A stretch of DNA of 64,000 bases from Pseudobdellovibrionaceae bacterium (GCA_018663505.1 JABJQG010000020.1:88152-152151), one strand, 5' to 3'; counted from the stretch's first letter, positions 54,906 through 64,000 are shown. Notes: generated by a model from the letters alone, not told the origin. Program-made: numbers and translations.

Positions 54906-55571
54906 TTAATGCTTATTAACTGGGTTATCACCCAGCTCAAAAGAATAAGCCACTGACAATGAAAGAGCATAAACAGCTCCTAATGTTTTCTCATAATAAA
55001 TATTGTTTCTGAAATCAAATTTCCATGACCTGTTTTTTTTGGTAAAAAACCTTAGTATTAATCCCCCAGACAGAAGCAACCTGGATCCCGTACTCTTAAA
55101 GCTAGCCAGTCCACCACCAATAACAAAGCTTGTATTTCCATGAATAATTTTGTCATTAAAAAGTAAACTTTTATTATAAAAAGGAGTATAAATAAAACTT
55201 GTAGTAGCATAAGCCTGAATATAATCTAGTGCTCCGTCAAAGCCTTCATTAGTGATATCAATATTTAAATTTTCCATTTCTTTTTTCAAACTTGTTTCAG
55301 AGTTTATTGAGTAATTTACATTAATAATTTCCCAAGCTAAATAATCTTTGTAATGATGAGTGTAAGATGTTCCAAAGGTAATTCCTTTATTGAAAGCATC
55401 AGATGGCAACCACCCAACACTAAAACTAAGATCACGTGAAGAGTAATAAGGGCGATTTTGCACTGCTACCACCTTTGGCAACTCATAAAATTTTGATGGT
55501 GGTTTTGCATTAATATAAAATGGAATTAAAATAATTGTCATAAGGATAAAAATAACTATATTGTTTTTCAA
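54906..55571 (-). CDS. Outer-membrane beta-barrel protein
   Basis: About 221 residues from a TTG with GGAG upstream (a GTG four codons earlier is in frame). A signal peptide ends at FYINA. The remainder alternates polar and hydrophobic residues and ends with strands like YALSLSVAYSFELG, typical of OMBB-type barrels. It is the first of three - strand genes with the two TPR genes, 13 bp before the next. Confidence 0.6.
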   Translation of the reverse strand: MKNNIVIFILMTIILIPFYINAKPPSKFYELPKVVAVQNRPYYSSRDLSFSVGWLPSDAFNKGITFGTSYTHHYKDYLAWEIINVNYSINSETSLKKEMENLNIDITNEGFDGALDYIQAYATTSFIYTPFYNKSLLFNDKIIHGNTSFVIGGGLASFKSTGSRLLLSGGLILRFFTKKNRSWKFDFRNNIYYEKTLGAVYALSLSVAYSFELGDNPVNKH

Positions 55572-55583
55572 TGCTGGCTCCAC

Positions 55584-55903
55584 AAATTATGTATATCTTT
55601 TAACTGTTGTCTATAGACCTCTACTATTTTACTTTCTTAGTAGATATATACAACTTCCTACCAAGGTCCAGTTTCCCTGGACCAACATTTATCTATCTGA
55701 CATTTATCATGATTTTACTAAGCGAATGATGTCACTGGTATAAAACACAAACAACAACTTTTCTTTCACAAGACTTTGTATCAAAATAAGTCATTACATA
55801 GGTTTAAATTATTATATATGTTAAATAATGCTACACTAATACACTACTATGGTATGGATCGTTATAAAACACAAACGCCTCCTACCAATCTCGCATCCCA
55901 CTA
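55584..55903. other. Divergent spacer with a 14-bp direct repeat
   Basis: This 320-bp spacer lies between the barrel gene and the VWA lipoprotein gene. The 14-mer TATAAAACACAAAC occurs at 55739-55752 and again at 55863-55876. It should hold both promoters. Nothing else was recognised. Confidence 0.45.
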
Positions 55904-57571
55904 ATGAGGTCAGCTTTGTTTAAAAAAATTAAAAATCTCGTTTTAACATTAAGCTTAAGCCTTATTGTTTTAGTAGCTTTCCAAAATTGTAGCCAGCCCA
56001 AGCTGACTCTAAAAAAAAATTACTATAGTTTACAATCTAACTTAGGTTTTTGCACATCTCCCTCAAATGCCATTAAAAGTAATTTAAAATTTATTTTTGT
56101 TGTGGACAGGTCAGGAAGTAACCATACTTACAGACCCTTACTACCTGATGGGACATATGGCGCAATTATTCCTAATGCTGAATCTGACCCCTTAGGACAT
56201 CGACGTTTTACAGCTCTTGAATCATTTATTAGAGGTTTTAACAGTGATGAAGAAGAATATCTTTACTGGAGTATGGTCTCATTTGAAACTGGCTCTTCAG
56301 AAGACCTCCCATTCACCAACAACAGATCTCAGTTTTTATCTGATATCATAGATGAACACAATGATACACCCAACCAAGATGATGGTTGGACTAATTACAT
56401 AAATGCCTTTACCTCTGTTAACCAAATGATTCTTTCTGACGTACAAGCTGAACGAGATCGAATTGATAACAATCCTGAGCTAGATATAACAGACATTGTA
56501 AGCTCAAACTATGTGGTGTTTTTTGTTAGTGATGGTGTCCCCATTATCTCTGATCCTGATGACTCCAGCTCCATCCTTTTCCAAGATCAAGATGCTATTA
56601 ATTCACAAATCGTAAATATCTTAGACTTAAGAGAAGGTAACGAAATGTATATTGATGGCGTGCAAATAAACACGGCTTACTACTATTCTGTATTTGAAAA
56701 CACGAGTTACCGAAATAGCGAGGCCGCAGAGCGCCTCACGGGTATGGCAGGATATGGCCGTGGTAGTTTTTTAGAATTCGGATATGGCGAAAACATTGAT
56801 TTCTCTAGGTTTGCCTTACCTCTTAGAATTTCTCGCTTTGATTTAAAAGAGTTTTGGGTCACGAATGCTAATACCGTTTGGGAAGGCAACGAACTTTTAC
56901 GAGACTCTGATGCAGACGGCCTGTCCGACAGCCTAGAGGCTCAACTGGGGTCTAACCCCCAAGCATATGATACCGACAGTAACGGGGTTGGTGATGGCGT
57001 TGAATACCGTAGTTCTGGCAACACCAGTCCTTGTAGAAATGCAGATTGCTCCTTTAGCGGAATTCCCTATTCAAACTGTGGAACCTTTGATGACCCTGAA
57101 ACTTATAGCTTTAATGACCTCGATAATGATTGGCTCAACAACTGTGAAGAGCGTATTCTAAATAGCGACGAACAAAACCCTGATTCCAATTCTGACTATA
57201 TTCCTGACCACCTTGCCTTTATTAATCAAATCAGCCTCACAGAAGTCTCTAATGCAGCATACTTAGACCCAGACAACGATGGTTTTAGTGATTATGAAGA
57301 GCTAAAAATGAATACTCCCCTTAGAGCACATAATTCTAGTATTAATGGCATGAAAATTTTAAAATATCACTCTGAAGTAGCCAGCTTGAGTGTCGAACGC
57401 GACTGTTTTAACATCTCTATCTCAGAAATGGCTTATGACACCAAAACAGACAACATTCGAGCGTACATAATGGAAAACACTAAAACTCTTGCTGAACGAC
57501 GCGTGATGAGAAGAGCTGTGAAATCACTTTCTGATGGAGCCGTGAGTTTTACAGAAGAAGATTTCCAGTAA
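55904..57571 (+). CDS. VWA-domain lipoprotein with calcium-type repeats
   Basis: A 555-residue lipoprotein; the TTG at 55916 is an alternative start with a better ribosome site. The signal ends in an unusual FQNC box. A VWA-like domain begins with a MIDAS motif (VVDRSGSN near 66). The C-terminal half has thrombospondin-type-3/EF-like Asp repeats (DSDADGLSDSLE, DTDSNGVGDGVE, DPDNDGFSDYEE). The last 75 residues are shared with the next lipoprotein. A surface binding role is likely. Confidence 0.75.
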   Translation: MRSALFKKIKNLVLTLSLSLIVLVAFQNCSQPKLTLKKNYYSLQSNLGFCTSPSNAIKSNLKFIFVVDRSGSNHTYRPLLPDGTYGAIIPNAESDPLGHRRFTALESFIRGFNSDEEEYLYWSMVSFETGSSEDLPFTNNRSQFLSDIIDEHNDTPNQDDGWTNYINAFTSVNQMILSDVQAERDRIDNNPELDITDIVSSNYVVFFVSDGVPIISDPDDSSSILFQDQDAINSQIVNILDLREGNEMYIDGVQINTAYYYSVFENTSYRNSEAAERLTGMAGYGRGSFLEFGYGENIDFSRFALPLRISRFDLKEFWVTNANTVWEGNELLRDSDADGLSDSLEAQLGSNPQAYDTDSNGVGDGVEYRSSGNTSPCRNADCSFSGIPYSNCGTFDDPETYSFNDLDNDWLNNCEERILNSDEQNPDSNSDYIPDHLAFINQISLTEVSNAAYLDPDNDGFSDYEELKMNTPLRAHNSSINGMKILKYHSEVASLSVERDCFNISISEMAYDTKTDNIRAYIMENTKTLAERRVMRRAVKSLSDGAVSFTEEDFQ

Positions 57572-57588
57572 CTTTAAGGTAGATACTC

Positions 57589-58512
57589 ATGATAAAACTT
57601 TTAAAGATCATTTTAGTTTTAGTTACTGGAACCACATTCTTTTTTTTTCAGAATTGCTCTTATCCAGAATTAGTTCTGCCCCCTGAACCACAGAAAACAA
57701 TATCTTTAAAATTAAATAATTACTGCCCCCAAGGAGCCTTTGTGTTCCAAGAAATTTTTGTATACAACTCTTCCGCACAAATAAACAAGGATCACTTTAT
57801 TCCTGACTTTGATAGAGACGGGTTAAGCGATGAATTTGAATTAAATGTGGATACCCGAGAAAACTACCGCATACATGTAGGCTCTCCTGATGCCAATGGC
57901 GACAACTACTCAGATTTAATCAACATAAGTCTTGGCCTTGATCGTGATAACCAGTTTCGTCTCAGCTTTTGTGAGTCTGGCCTGAACGATACTGACCTTG
58001 ATGGCCTAACTGACTGCGAAGAAAATGTTCTCAGTACAAACTACTTAGATCCTGACTCTGATCAAGATGGAATCCCCGATGGTCTAGAAGTCAGGAATGG
58101 GTTAAATCCTACTGATCCTACGGATTCTCGTTTAGACATTGACCAAGATAATTTAAGTAACCTTGATGAAATTAAAAAAAACACACCTCTTAAAAACACA
58201 AATGATCTTTACATAGATAAAATTTCATTAAAATATAACGTGGAGACCTATCTTGATGAGAACAGCCTACCTTGCTACACTATTAATATAGACAATGTTC
58301 CCATAATGCCTGTAACAAACGGCAACGCTATCAGAATATATCTAATGGAGAGTCGCTTGGAAGTTGGCGGTACAGAGTCTCAAGAGATCCGTGAGCTTCA
58401 ACAAATTAATGTGATAGTTGACCGCTTAGTTATACACGAAGCAATTATCCCTATTAAAAAGAATAATTTAACAAGAACACAGTTAGAAATTATTAATTTA
58501 GATGAACCTTAA
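57589..58512 (+). CDS. Lipoprotein with calcium-type repeats, paralogue of neighbour
   Basis: A 307-residue lipoprotein with signal and FQNC box (TFFFFQNCS). It has several Asp-rich repeats (DFDRDGLSDEFE, DTDLDGLTDCEE, DSDQDGIPDGLE). The C-terminal domain parallels that of the upstream VWA protein (IRIYLMESR against IRAYIMENT), so the two are paralogues, this one lacking the VWA domain. It starts 17 bp after the upstream gene and is probably cotranscribed. Confidence 0.72.
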   Translation: MIKLLKIILVLVTGTTFFFFQNCSYPELVLPPEPQKTISLKLNNYCPQGAFVFQEIFVYNSSAQINKDHFIPDFDRDGLSDEFELNVDTRENYRIHVGSPDANGDNYSDLINISLGLDRDNQFRLSFCESGLNDTDLDGLTDCEENVLSTNYLDPDSDQDGIPDGLEVRNGLNPTDPTDSRLDIDQDNLSNLDEIKKNTPLKNTNDLYIDKISLKYNVETYLDENSLPCYTINIDNVPIMPVTNGNAIRIYLMESRLEVGGTESQEIRELQQINVIVDRLVIHEAIIPIKKNNLTRTQLEIINLDEP

Positions 58513-58528
58513 AAAGTTGTAAAAAATA

Positions 58529-58571
58529 ACACTGTCTCAATATAGAACGTAAAAGATTTTGTAGACAGTGT
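58529..58571. repeat. 9-bp dyad with 25-nt spacer
   Basis: ACACTGTCT (58529-58537) and AGACAGTGT (58563-58571) are perfect inverted repeats between two lipoprotein genes. They could end the upstream transcript or serve as a regulator site for the next gene; no T-run follows. Confidence 0.4.
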
Positions 58572-58669
58572 ATAAATCATAACCGCTTAGCTAACATCAG
58601 AACAGTTCTCAGGTGGTATGGTACTTGCTCTTATAAACACTGAATATCTCCAATATAAAAAGAGGGTCT

Positions 58670-60373
58670 ATGAAAAATTTAAAAAATCAAAACATATTAA
58701 AGAGCTTATTTGTGGCGCTAGTATCCCTAGTCATCTTAATGCCTTTTCAAAACTGTGGAGACTCCACATCAAATAAAGCCATTATAAACTCAAATGATCT
58801 AAGTAATGGTCTTGATACTGGAGTTGTGAATTATAGTCCAAAGGTAGACTGCCTTCTATCTAGTTCTACTAATTCTAGTATATTCCATAATGTCTCTACT
58901 ATCTCTGGAGATAATACATTCAGCACCAGTCTTTTTAATGATGCCACTAGTATTTATGTAGATTGCGGTGAGACATCCGATGAATCTGAAGTAGGGGCAT
59001 TAACCTTTGAAATTGATAGCAACTATGATGCAAACAACCCTCAATTTATAACACAAAGTGCTGCTTCATTCAGCCTCTCAAGCGAAAGCCTTCAAGCTGG
59101 ATTTCGTCCCATGGCCATTAGAATAACAGATCCAGAAGGTGAAACCACAATAAAAGATTTTACTCTAGCAATTGAGTGCCACGAAACAGTTAACCCGCCC
59201 TCAATTGGAGACGGAAGTCAGGCTGCCATCGATGCTGCTATTGAGGTGGTAGAAGGAAGCGCTGTTGGCTTATTTAACTTTACAGCTTTAACTGATCAAA
59301 TCGATAATGGTGGAAGCACCAATGGTCCCGAACTTTATTTTGCTTGGGATTTTAATGGTGATGACACTTTCGATCCTTTTTATTCTGGACGCAGAGGCTT
59401 AGGATCAAAAAACATCTGGACTCCTGACGCAACATTAAACGATATCTATGTAAATATGTCGACTCGTAACATGAACATTAGCGAATCTGACTCGAGCAGA
59501 GACCGCACTTTTAAACTCAGAGTTAGAAATTCCTGCCTTCAACAAGCTCAGTTTTCAGTAACCAGAGCACTACCAACAAGTCACACTCTAGAGGGCGATG
59601 ACCTAGCACAAATGCTGGACTACCATTATCTTCAAGGAGATGTAACGCCTACTGGATTTGACAATAGTGACTCAGAGAATGTACGAGCTTTAAATATTAA
59701 AAGACGTACTGGTGATTACTTAGCTACAGATCAACTTGATGCTGACTATCCAACAGTGCACAGATGTCAACTTAGGCGCAATGGCACTAGATCCAATTTA
59801 CAAATTAGCACATCTAAAAGGTACCGTGACTCTTCATCAGCTAGTGGAGGAATGTCCTTGCACATTGTTGATATCGCCGATGTTGACCCTGTCTATGGCT
59901 CCACAGTAACCTTCCCAGCCAACACTACCTTGTTACCTACACAGCGTGAAGATGCCATTAGCTCATGGGTAACAGACAATGGTGGTGGGCCTAACGGAAT
60001 CACTCAATACTTTACTCATGGTGAAAATAACGAACCGGATATCGATCAAGCTAGATTTACTATTGCTGGTGAATCTGACGGCCTAAGCCAGGAAGTTTTT
60101 AGTGTTTCTGGTTCTAGTGCCATTGCAAATTGTGCCATATCCATGACTATGATCCGTGCCTTTGGTCAAGAGCCTTGTGCCACTGGCCCTGGTCAACTGA
60201 GTCAAACAATACACTATTATGGCGAATGGTCATGCCCAGAACTTTCCTTAGATGGAAACAACTCTGAAACTATTGAAATTCAAAATGGTAAGTTCTATTG
60301 TGAAGAAGCTATTGGTCGTCGTTGTGCAGGTGGCGGTGGTGGTGGCGGTGGAGTCACTCCTCCAGCTGGCTAA
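58670..60373 (+). CDS. FQNC lipoprotein with PKD-like segment
   Basis: A 567-residue lipoprotein with signal and MPFQNC box. An internal segment (LYFAWDFNGDDTFDPF) resembles PKD domains. The C-terminus has several cysteines and ends in CAGGGGGGGGVTPPAG, a Gly/Pro tail. The gene has GAGGG before its ATG and ends at a strong terminator. No enzyme domain is visible; a surface structural or adhesion role is inferred. Confidence 0.7.
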   Translation: MKNLKNQNILKSLFVALVSLVILMPFQNCGDSTSNKAIINSNDLSNGLDTGVVNYSPKVDCLLSSSTNSSIFHNVSTISGDNTFSTSLFNDATSIYVDCGETSDESEVGALTFEIDSNYDANNPQFITQSAASFSLSSESLQAGFRPMAIRITDPEGETTIKDFTLAIECHETVNPPSIGDGSQAAIDAAIEVVEGSAVGLFNFTALTDQIDNGGSTNGPELYFAWDFNGDDTFDPFYSGRRGLGSKNIWTPDATLNDIYVNMSTRNMNISESDSSRDRTFKLRVRNSCLQQAQFSVTRALPTSHTLEGDDLAQMLDYHYLQGDVTPTGFDNSDSENVRALNIKRRTGDYLATDQLDADYPTVHRCQLRRNGTRSNLQISTSKRYRDSSSASGGMSLHIVDIADVDPVYGSTVTFPANTTLLPTQREDAISSWVTDNGGGPNGITQYFTHGENNEPDIDQARFTIAGESDGLSQEVFSVSGSSAIANCAISMTMIRAFGQEPCATGPGQLSQTIHYYGEWSCPELSLDGNNSETIEIQNGKFYCEEAIGRRCAGGGGGGGGVTPPAG

Positions 60374-60396
60374 TTTAATTGAACAAAGTAAATTAG

Positions 60397-60424
60397 AAAA
60401 CCAGGCTTTGACCTGGTTTTTTTT
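60397..60424 (+). terminator. Intrinsic terminator after FQNC lipoprotein gene
   Basis: AAAACCAGG and CCTGGTTTT pair as a 9-bp stem with a 6-nt loop, followed by a run of eight T in total, 24 bases after the stop codon. Confidence 0.9.
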
Positions 60425-60512
60425 ATGACGCAGACCAATTTCCCCCCTAAACTTTAGGTTAAGTTGTCACTTGGTTTGTGATTTTATTAAAAATTAAACC
60501 GATAGAGATATT

Positions 60513-60875
60513 ATGTTTAAATATTTAATTACATTAATATATTTGGCTTTTTTTTGCTTAAATACACATGCACAGGTATCTCCTTCAAAAGTTTTTGATG
60601 ATGAGCTTCCAATTGCACCACAAATCTATGATGAATATAACGGTACCACTCAGATTTCCTTTCAAAAGGACCCTATTAAAGTAAAAAAATTTTCTGTTTT
60701 AAATAAATTAAAAAAGAAGAAAAAACAGCGTAAACTTACCAAAACAAATAAAAAAAGAAAATTTAAAAAAAATAAATTAAGGAAAAAGCGACGTCAAATT
60801 GCTAGTAAAAAACAGAAAAGAAAAAGAGTTAAACGATTAAAAAAGAAAAAATACAAAGCTAAAAAGAAAAAATGA
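60513..60875 (+). CDS. Secreted protein with extreme Lys/Arg tail
   Basis: A 120-residue protein with a signal peptide ending near NTHAQ, a short acidic/neutral segment, and a tail in which 41 of the last 65 residues are Lys or Arg. Such a tail would bind nucleic acid, teichoic or lipopolysaccharide phosphate, or peptidoglycan. No family is recognised. It overlaps the next gene (ATGA), so the two are coupled. Confidence 0.6.
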   Translation: MFKYLITLIYLAFFCLNTHAQVSPSKVFDDELPIAPQIYDEYNGTTQISFQKDPIKVKKFSVLNKLKKKKKQRKLTKTNKKRKFKKNKLRKKRRQIASKKQKRKRVKRLKKKKYKAKKKK

Positions 60876-61735
60876 AATTAATAAAATTATTTTACCTTAT
60901 CTGTGTTGTCACTCTTCTCCCCCTTAAAACATGGGCTGTACTGGATTTAATTGTACGTGGAGAGATTAAGGTTTATAAACAAGCAACTACAAAATCAAAA
61001 CTTATAAGTACATTAATACGAGGTGACCGTGTTGTTATTTCTCCAAAACTTTATGGCAGCTGGCGTAAAGTTCTTGTGACTTATCGTGGAAAACGTCAAG
61101 GCGGATTTGTTCAAAATAAAGATATCATCCTATCTTCCATAGAAGAAAGAAATCATGAAGAATATAATACTTTTAGAACAAACAAAAGTATTTCTGTAAG
61201 CACAAATATAGTTTTTGAGCTACAAAGCGAAAGTGATTTTGATATAGTTGGGTTTGATGCTGCCACCATTGGATCCCGGAGTGGGTATAATTATTTCTTA
61301 GGCATAGATTATCAAATGCCTGTGAGCAGCTGGGGATTACTTCAGTTCTCCTTAAAAAAGAGGGGTTCAGAGCTTGAAGGTAACGCAGAAATGATCCCCG
61401 ATGGTGGGCGAAATATGGTGGAAATCCATCAAAACATGATATCTGTTGGGAGTTTTTTAAAATTCTATAAAGATAAATCCTCTTTTTTCTGGAAAGGCGC
61501 TGGCTTAGAAATCGCCAAGGTCAATTCAATAGGAGTTAACCTAACTGATGGTGCATCTTTAACCTACAATGGGGATCTTCCTACTTATATTATTGGTTCA
61601 GTTGGTATGGGATGGGACTATAAATGGAAAGAGAATCTATATATAATTCCAGAAGCGCGTGCTAGTGCCATAATTAATGCTAGCCCCATAGTACTTTCTG
61701 GAGAGCTAATACTTTCTTTATCGTGGATTTTTTAA
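60872..61735 (+). CDS. SH3-like domain plus outer-membrane barrel protein
   Basis: A 287-residue protein with a signal peptide ending near KTWAV. A bacterial SH3-like domain covers about 28-85 (GEIKVYKQATTKSKLISTL, then KRQGGFVQNKDI), followed by a segment of alternating residues ending in ELILSLSWIF, typical of a barrel closing with Phe. This joins peptidoglycan binding with an outer-membrane anchor. It is coupled to the Lys-rich gene upstream. Confidence 0.65.
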   Translation: MKLIKLFYLICVVTLLPLKTWAVLDLIVRGEIKVYKQATTKSKLISTLIRGDRVVISPKLYGSWRKVLVTYRGKRQGGFVQNKDIILSSIEERNHEEYNTFRTNKSISVSTNIVFELQSESDFDIVGFDAATIGSRSGYNYFLGIDYQMPVSSWGLLQFSLKKRGSELEGNAEMIPDGGRNMVEIHQNMISVGSFLKFYKDKSSFFWKGAGLEIAKVNSIGVNLTDGASLTYNGDLPTYIIGSVGMGWDYKWKENLYIIPEARASAIINASPIVLSGELILSLSWIF

Positions 61736-61749
61736 CAAAGGGAACTTTT

Positions 61750-61992
61750 ATGAAATTGTTAATTTTAATTTCTTCAATTACAGTTATTTTTTCGTCTATG
61801 TCTATTTTTGCACAATCTAAAATGGACCTTCAGGATTTAGACGTTAAAGGTGAGCTGTTAGGTGATAATCGCATTCAAATGATCAAGCGCCAACAAAATC
61901 TACTTAAAAACCATGTAAAATTTCGAACAAATTTTAGAAAAGAAATTATGGAGGAATTAGAAAAGCCATACCCTAGATATAGTTATAAATAA
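61750..61992 (+). CDS. Small secreted protein
   Basis: An 80-residue protein with a signal peptide ending near SIFAQ and a charged helical mature part. ATG 61750 has AAAGGGA upstream and was preferred over one at 61723 inside the previous gene. It ends the three-gene run that starts at 60513. No family is recognised. Confidence 0.55.
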   Translation: MKLLILISSITVIFSSMSIFAQSKMDLQDLDVKGELLGDNRIQMIKRQQNLLKNHVKFRTNFRKEIMEELEKPYPRYSYK

Positions 61993-62279
61993 TACACTCT
62001 CTTAACTATAACGGTTCATTTTTGATCTTATATTTTTAAAATATAGCTTTTACTTGGTCGTAAATTGTAAAAAAAATTAAGCCAATTCAACGTTACAGCG
62101 TGAAGGCTAACTGGACTTATATTTTTTTCATCAAGGTCGTTAAAGCTAGGTTTTGTGACTGGACAAGTTAACTGAGCACAAACTACCAAATTCTATTTTT
62201 AAACCAGGGCTTTAGTTAAGTTTAATAGCGGACTGAAAGCTATTGAAACATCTAAATTTTTAAGGCAGAAAATTATCAT

Positions 62280-62972
62280 TCAAAATGTGTATTCGCTAGT
62301 CACTTGACCAACTTCTTCACAGCCCGGATATTGACACCTGTAGTTTGCTTTTTTGAGTAAACTATTTCTGAGCTTTAAAGATATATAACGAGGGTTTTTG
62401 GATTTTGATTTCTTATAATCTACTTTAGAGTATGCTTTAAGTTCTTGTTCTACAAGACTCATAAAAAGGGACTCTAAGTTATGTTTATGGGATTTTAAGG
62501 CTTTAAGTTGATTCAGCTTTTTATGCTCTTCATGGCTCAATTCTACTTTTAGTATGACCTTGTCTTGGTAAACCTGTTGCTTTACTTTAACTGGCGGGGC
62601 CATTGGGGCGAGGATTTTCTTAGCCTCTCGAAAGCTTTTGTTTTCAATGGATTTAAGCACTTCTCGTTTTTTCTCTGGAGATTTATTTTTTATAACTTTA
62701 TAAGCTAAAGAAATATTGCTATGAGTGAGCTTTCCCTCATCTAACTTTTCTTTAATTTCAGGAAGCTCTTTACTCAGTCTCAAACAGCTTTGTCTTTGAT
62801 AGGCCATGGTTTCTGAATAATCTAACCCTCTTACAAGATAATCAAACAATGAGGAATAACCCAATTTTAAATACAAACGCTGTCCCCCCATAATCTGCAA
62901 TTTCTCTAAAATTGCAGAGGTCAGCTGTTTTTCATTTTCTCTGAGAGTTAAAAGCTCATTATGTAGTTTCAT
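62280..62972 (-). pseudogene. HNH endonuclease-like gene, C-terminally truncated
   Basis: A 230-residue protein with the helical N-terminal domain common in Bdellovibrio-type HNH proteins (LGYSSLFDYLVRGLDYSETMAYQR). At the C-terminus the zinc-knuckle start CQYPGCEEVGQV appears and then the frame ends, before the HNH histidines. The nuclease core is therefore missing. It is probably a decayed gene, though an N-terminal remnant could still be expressed. Confidence 0.65.
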
Positions 62973-63485
62973 GTTAAGGTTCCCCTAATATTTAATTTCA
63001 AATAACATAACATGGGTTTTAAGATTCAAATATTTACTCTTAAATGCCCCTATAGAGAATTTTAAATTACAAGACAAGTCCTTTAGTATTTCATGTAAAA
63101 AGTTTTAAGAGAGAGGACTCTTGAGAGTTTTAATGAGGTTTTAATATAAATATATCAACTCACTTAAAGTCTAAAAATATCACTTGAAACCCTGTCAAAT
63201 AGAATCTTAATAAAGTATTTTTTACGCAGAGCTTCGTGGACGCTCGTAACCTGACCTCCTTAATTTAGGTACCTCTTTTGTTTCCTTAAAAAAAGGGGGC
63301 AACCCCCTCGGAAAAATTGGTAACGTCAAAAAGTTCTCGGATTTTATAAGTGAAAATCCTGGTCTTTGATTCGTCTGAAGAAAAATTTATTCTTAAGCAT
63401 AATTAACACCAAGTGATTCTGTCGTATTATAGCTATAGAGGGGAGCTGACGGTTTCACATACATCAGTTGGCTTAAGTTACATCA
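62973..63485. other. Spacer with one terminator
   Basis: This 513-bp spacer separates the truncated HNH gene from the ExbD gene. It holds the terminator at 63288-63307. No open frame of note, tRNA or other repeat was recognised in the rest. Confidence 0.45.
63288..63307 (-). terminator. Intrinsic terminator downstream of ExbD gene
   Basis: On the - strand GGGGG and CCCCC pair around a 3-nt loop (63295-63307) and are followed by seven T (63288-63294). It lies 178 bases after the ExbD/TolR stop codon. Confidence 0.8.
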
Positions 63486-63998
63486 CTACTCATCGGCCTG
63501 AGGTGGCGGCGGTGTCTCGCGTACAGCAAAATTGATACTACTAAAACCCGTGGAGATTAATATATTCATTACTCGTTTGATATAAACCACATCAGTATTT
63601 TGATCAGCTTGTAGATTTATCCCTTTTTTTACTGGCAACCCAGCATCTTCTTGATTTTTAATTAAAGCCTTTAGCTTTGTTAAAGAAGCCACTAAGGCAG
63701 GCATTTGACGATCATTGAGTCCAATAATCACCGGGTTACTACCAACCACTTCTGAATCTAAACTCACTGATGTTTTTGATATGGAAATTAAGGGCATGCT
63801 CTCTATAGGCCGAGCATTTAAGGCTTCTGGCAGCTTAATATCTTTGTTTACAAAATACGCTTCGCCTGTTGCTGAAAAATTTAATAGTAAAAAAATCACA
63901 AGCATCGAAAACATATCAATCATTGAGGTCAAAGGTAAAACCACATCGTAGTCACGTTCTGATGACTCATCCATCTTTTTTCGAAAGTGCTTTAGGTC
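63486..63998 (-). CDS. ExbD/TolR-family protein, probably 5'-truncated by window edge
   Basis: At least 162 residues. The membrane helix follows a charged N-terminus as LPLTSMIDMFSMLVIFLLL, with the conserved Asp of ExbD/TolR. A periplasmic domain follows and ends in a Pro-rich tail (ETPPPPQADE). These proteins pair with TolQ/MotA-type subunits as proton-driven motors; AglS of the gliding motor is one. An internal ATG at 63974 has no clear ribosome site and the frame stays open to the edge (DLKHFRKK upstream), so the start is probably outside. Confidence 0.8.
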   Translation of the reverse strand, partial: DLKHFRKKMDESSERDYDVVLPLTSMIDMFSMLVIFLLLNFSATGEAYFVNKDIKLPEALNARPIESMPLISISKTSVSLDSEVVGSNPVIIGLNDRQMPALVASLTKLKALIKNQEDAGLPVKKGINLQADQNTDVVYIKRVMNILISTGFSSINFAVRETPPPPQADE

Positions 63999-64000
63999 AT

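Overview
The window looks like chromosomal DNA of an AT-rich member of the Bdellovibrionota (Bdellovibrio-type predators and relatives). This rests on gene content: runs of lipoproteins with an FQNC cleavage box, many secreted proteins without recognisable families, AglT/AgmU-like TPR proteins beside outer-membrane barrels and an ExbD/TolR subunit, and paired hemerythrins. The species cannot be named from the sequence. No rRNA, tRNA or CRISPR array was seen.

Positions 1-17.9 kb are the right part of an integrated conjugative element, all on the + strand. It carries an F-like type IV secretion operon: GspE-type ATPase, thiol oxidoreductase, pilin-like protein, TraL, TraE, TraK, TraB, TraV, TraC, a TraH-like protein and TraG N-domain. 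Within it sit a three-hairpin array (5953-6023) and an acidic-protein/PIN pair. TraG is split by an 8-bp tandem duplication. A GC-rich, highly structured stretch (12705-12816, candidate oriT) precedes the mobilisation genes (lipoprotein, small acidic protein, MobC, MOBP relaxase, small DNA-binding protein). A Xis-like protein and a tyrosine integrase follow. The left end and the coupling protein are outside the window.

Positions 17.9-45.8 kb are chromosomal genes rich in redox, metal and stress functions: OxyR with a divergent catalase, a DUF547 protein, a MarR/membrane Fe-S protein/flavin reductase operon, a hemerythrin-TldD-TldE operon, a large secreted alpha/beta hydrolase with a secreted companion, uracil-DNA glycosylase, a rubrerythrin/Fe-S oxidoreductase/DUF3501 operon, rhodanese, an APC permease, a second hemerythrin, two nearly identical tandem cold-shock genes, a copper P1B-ATPase and a lytic transglycosylase.

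Positions 46-64 kb are mostly envelope biology: secreted orphans, SCO1 plus a PCuAC copper chaperone, two TPR proteins and an outer-membrane barrel on the - strand, then three FQNC lipoproteins (VWA, calcium-repeat and PKD-like domains), a lysine-rich secreted protein, an SH3/barrel protein and a small secreted protein on the + strand. A truncated HNH endonuclease gene and an ExbD/TolR gene running off the right edge close the window. The TPR, barrel and ExbD set resembles the Agl/Glt gliding machinery; that is inference.
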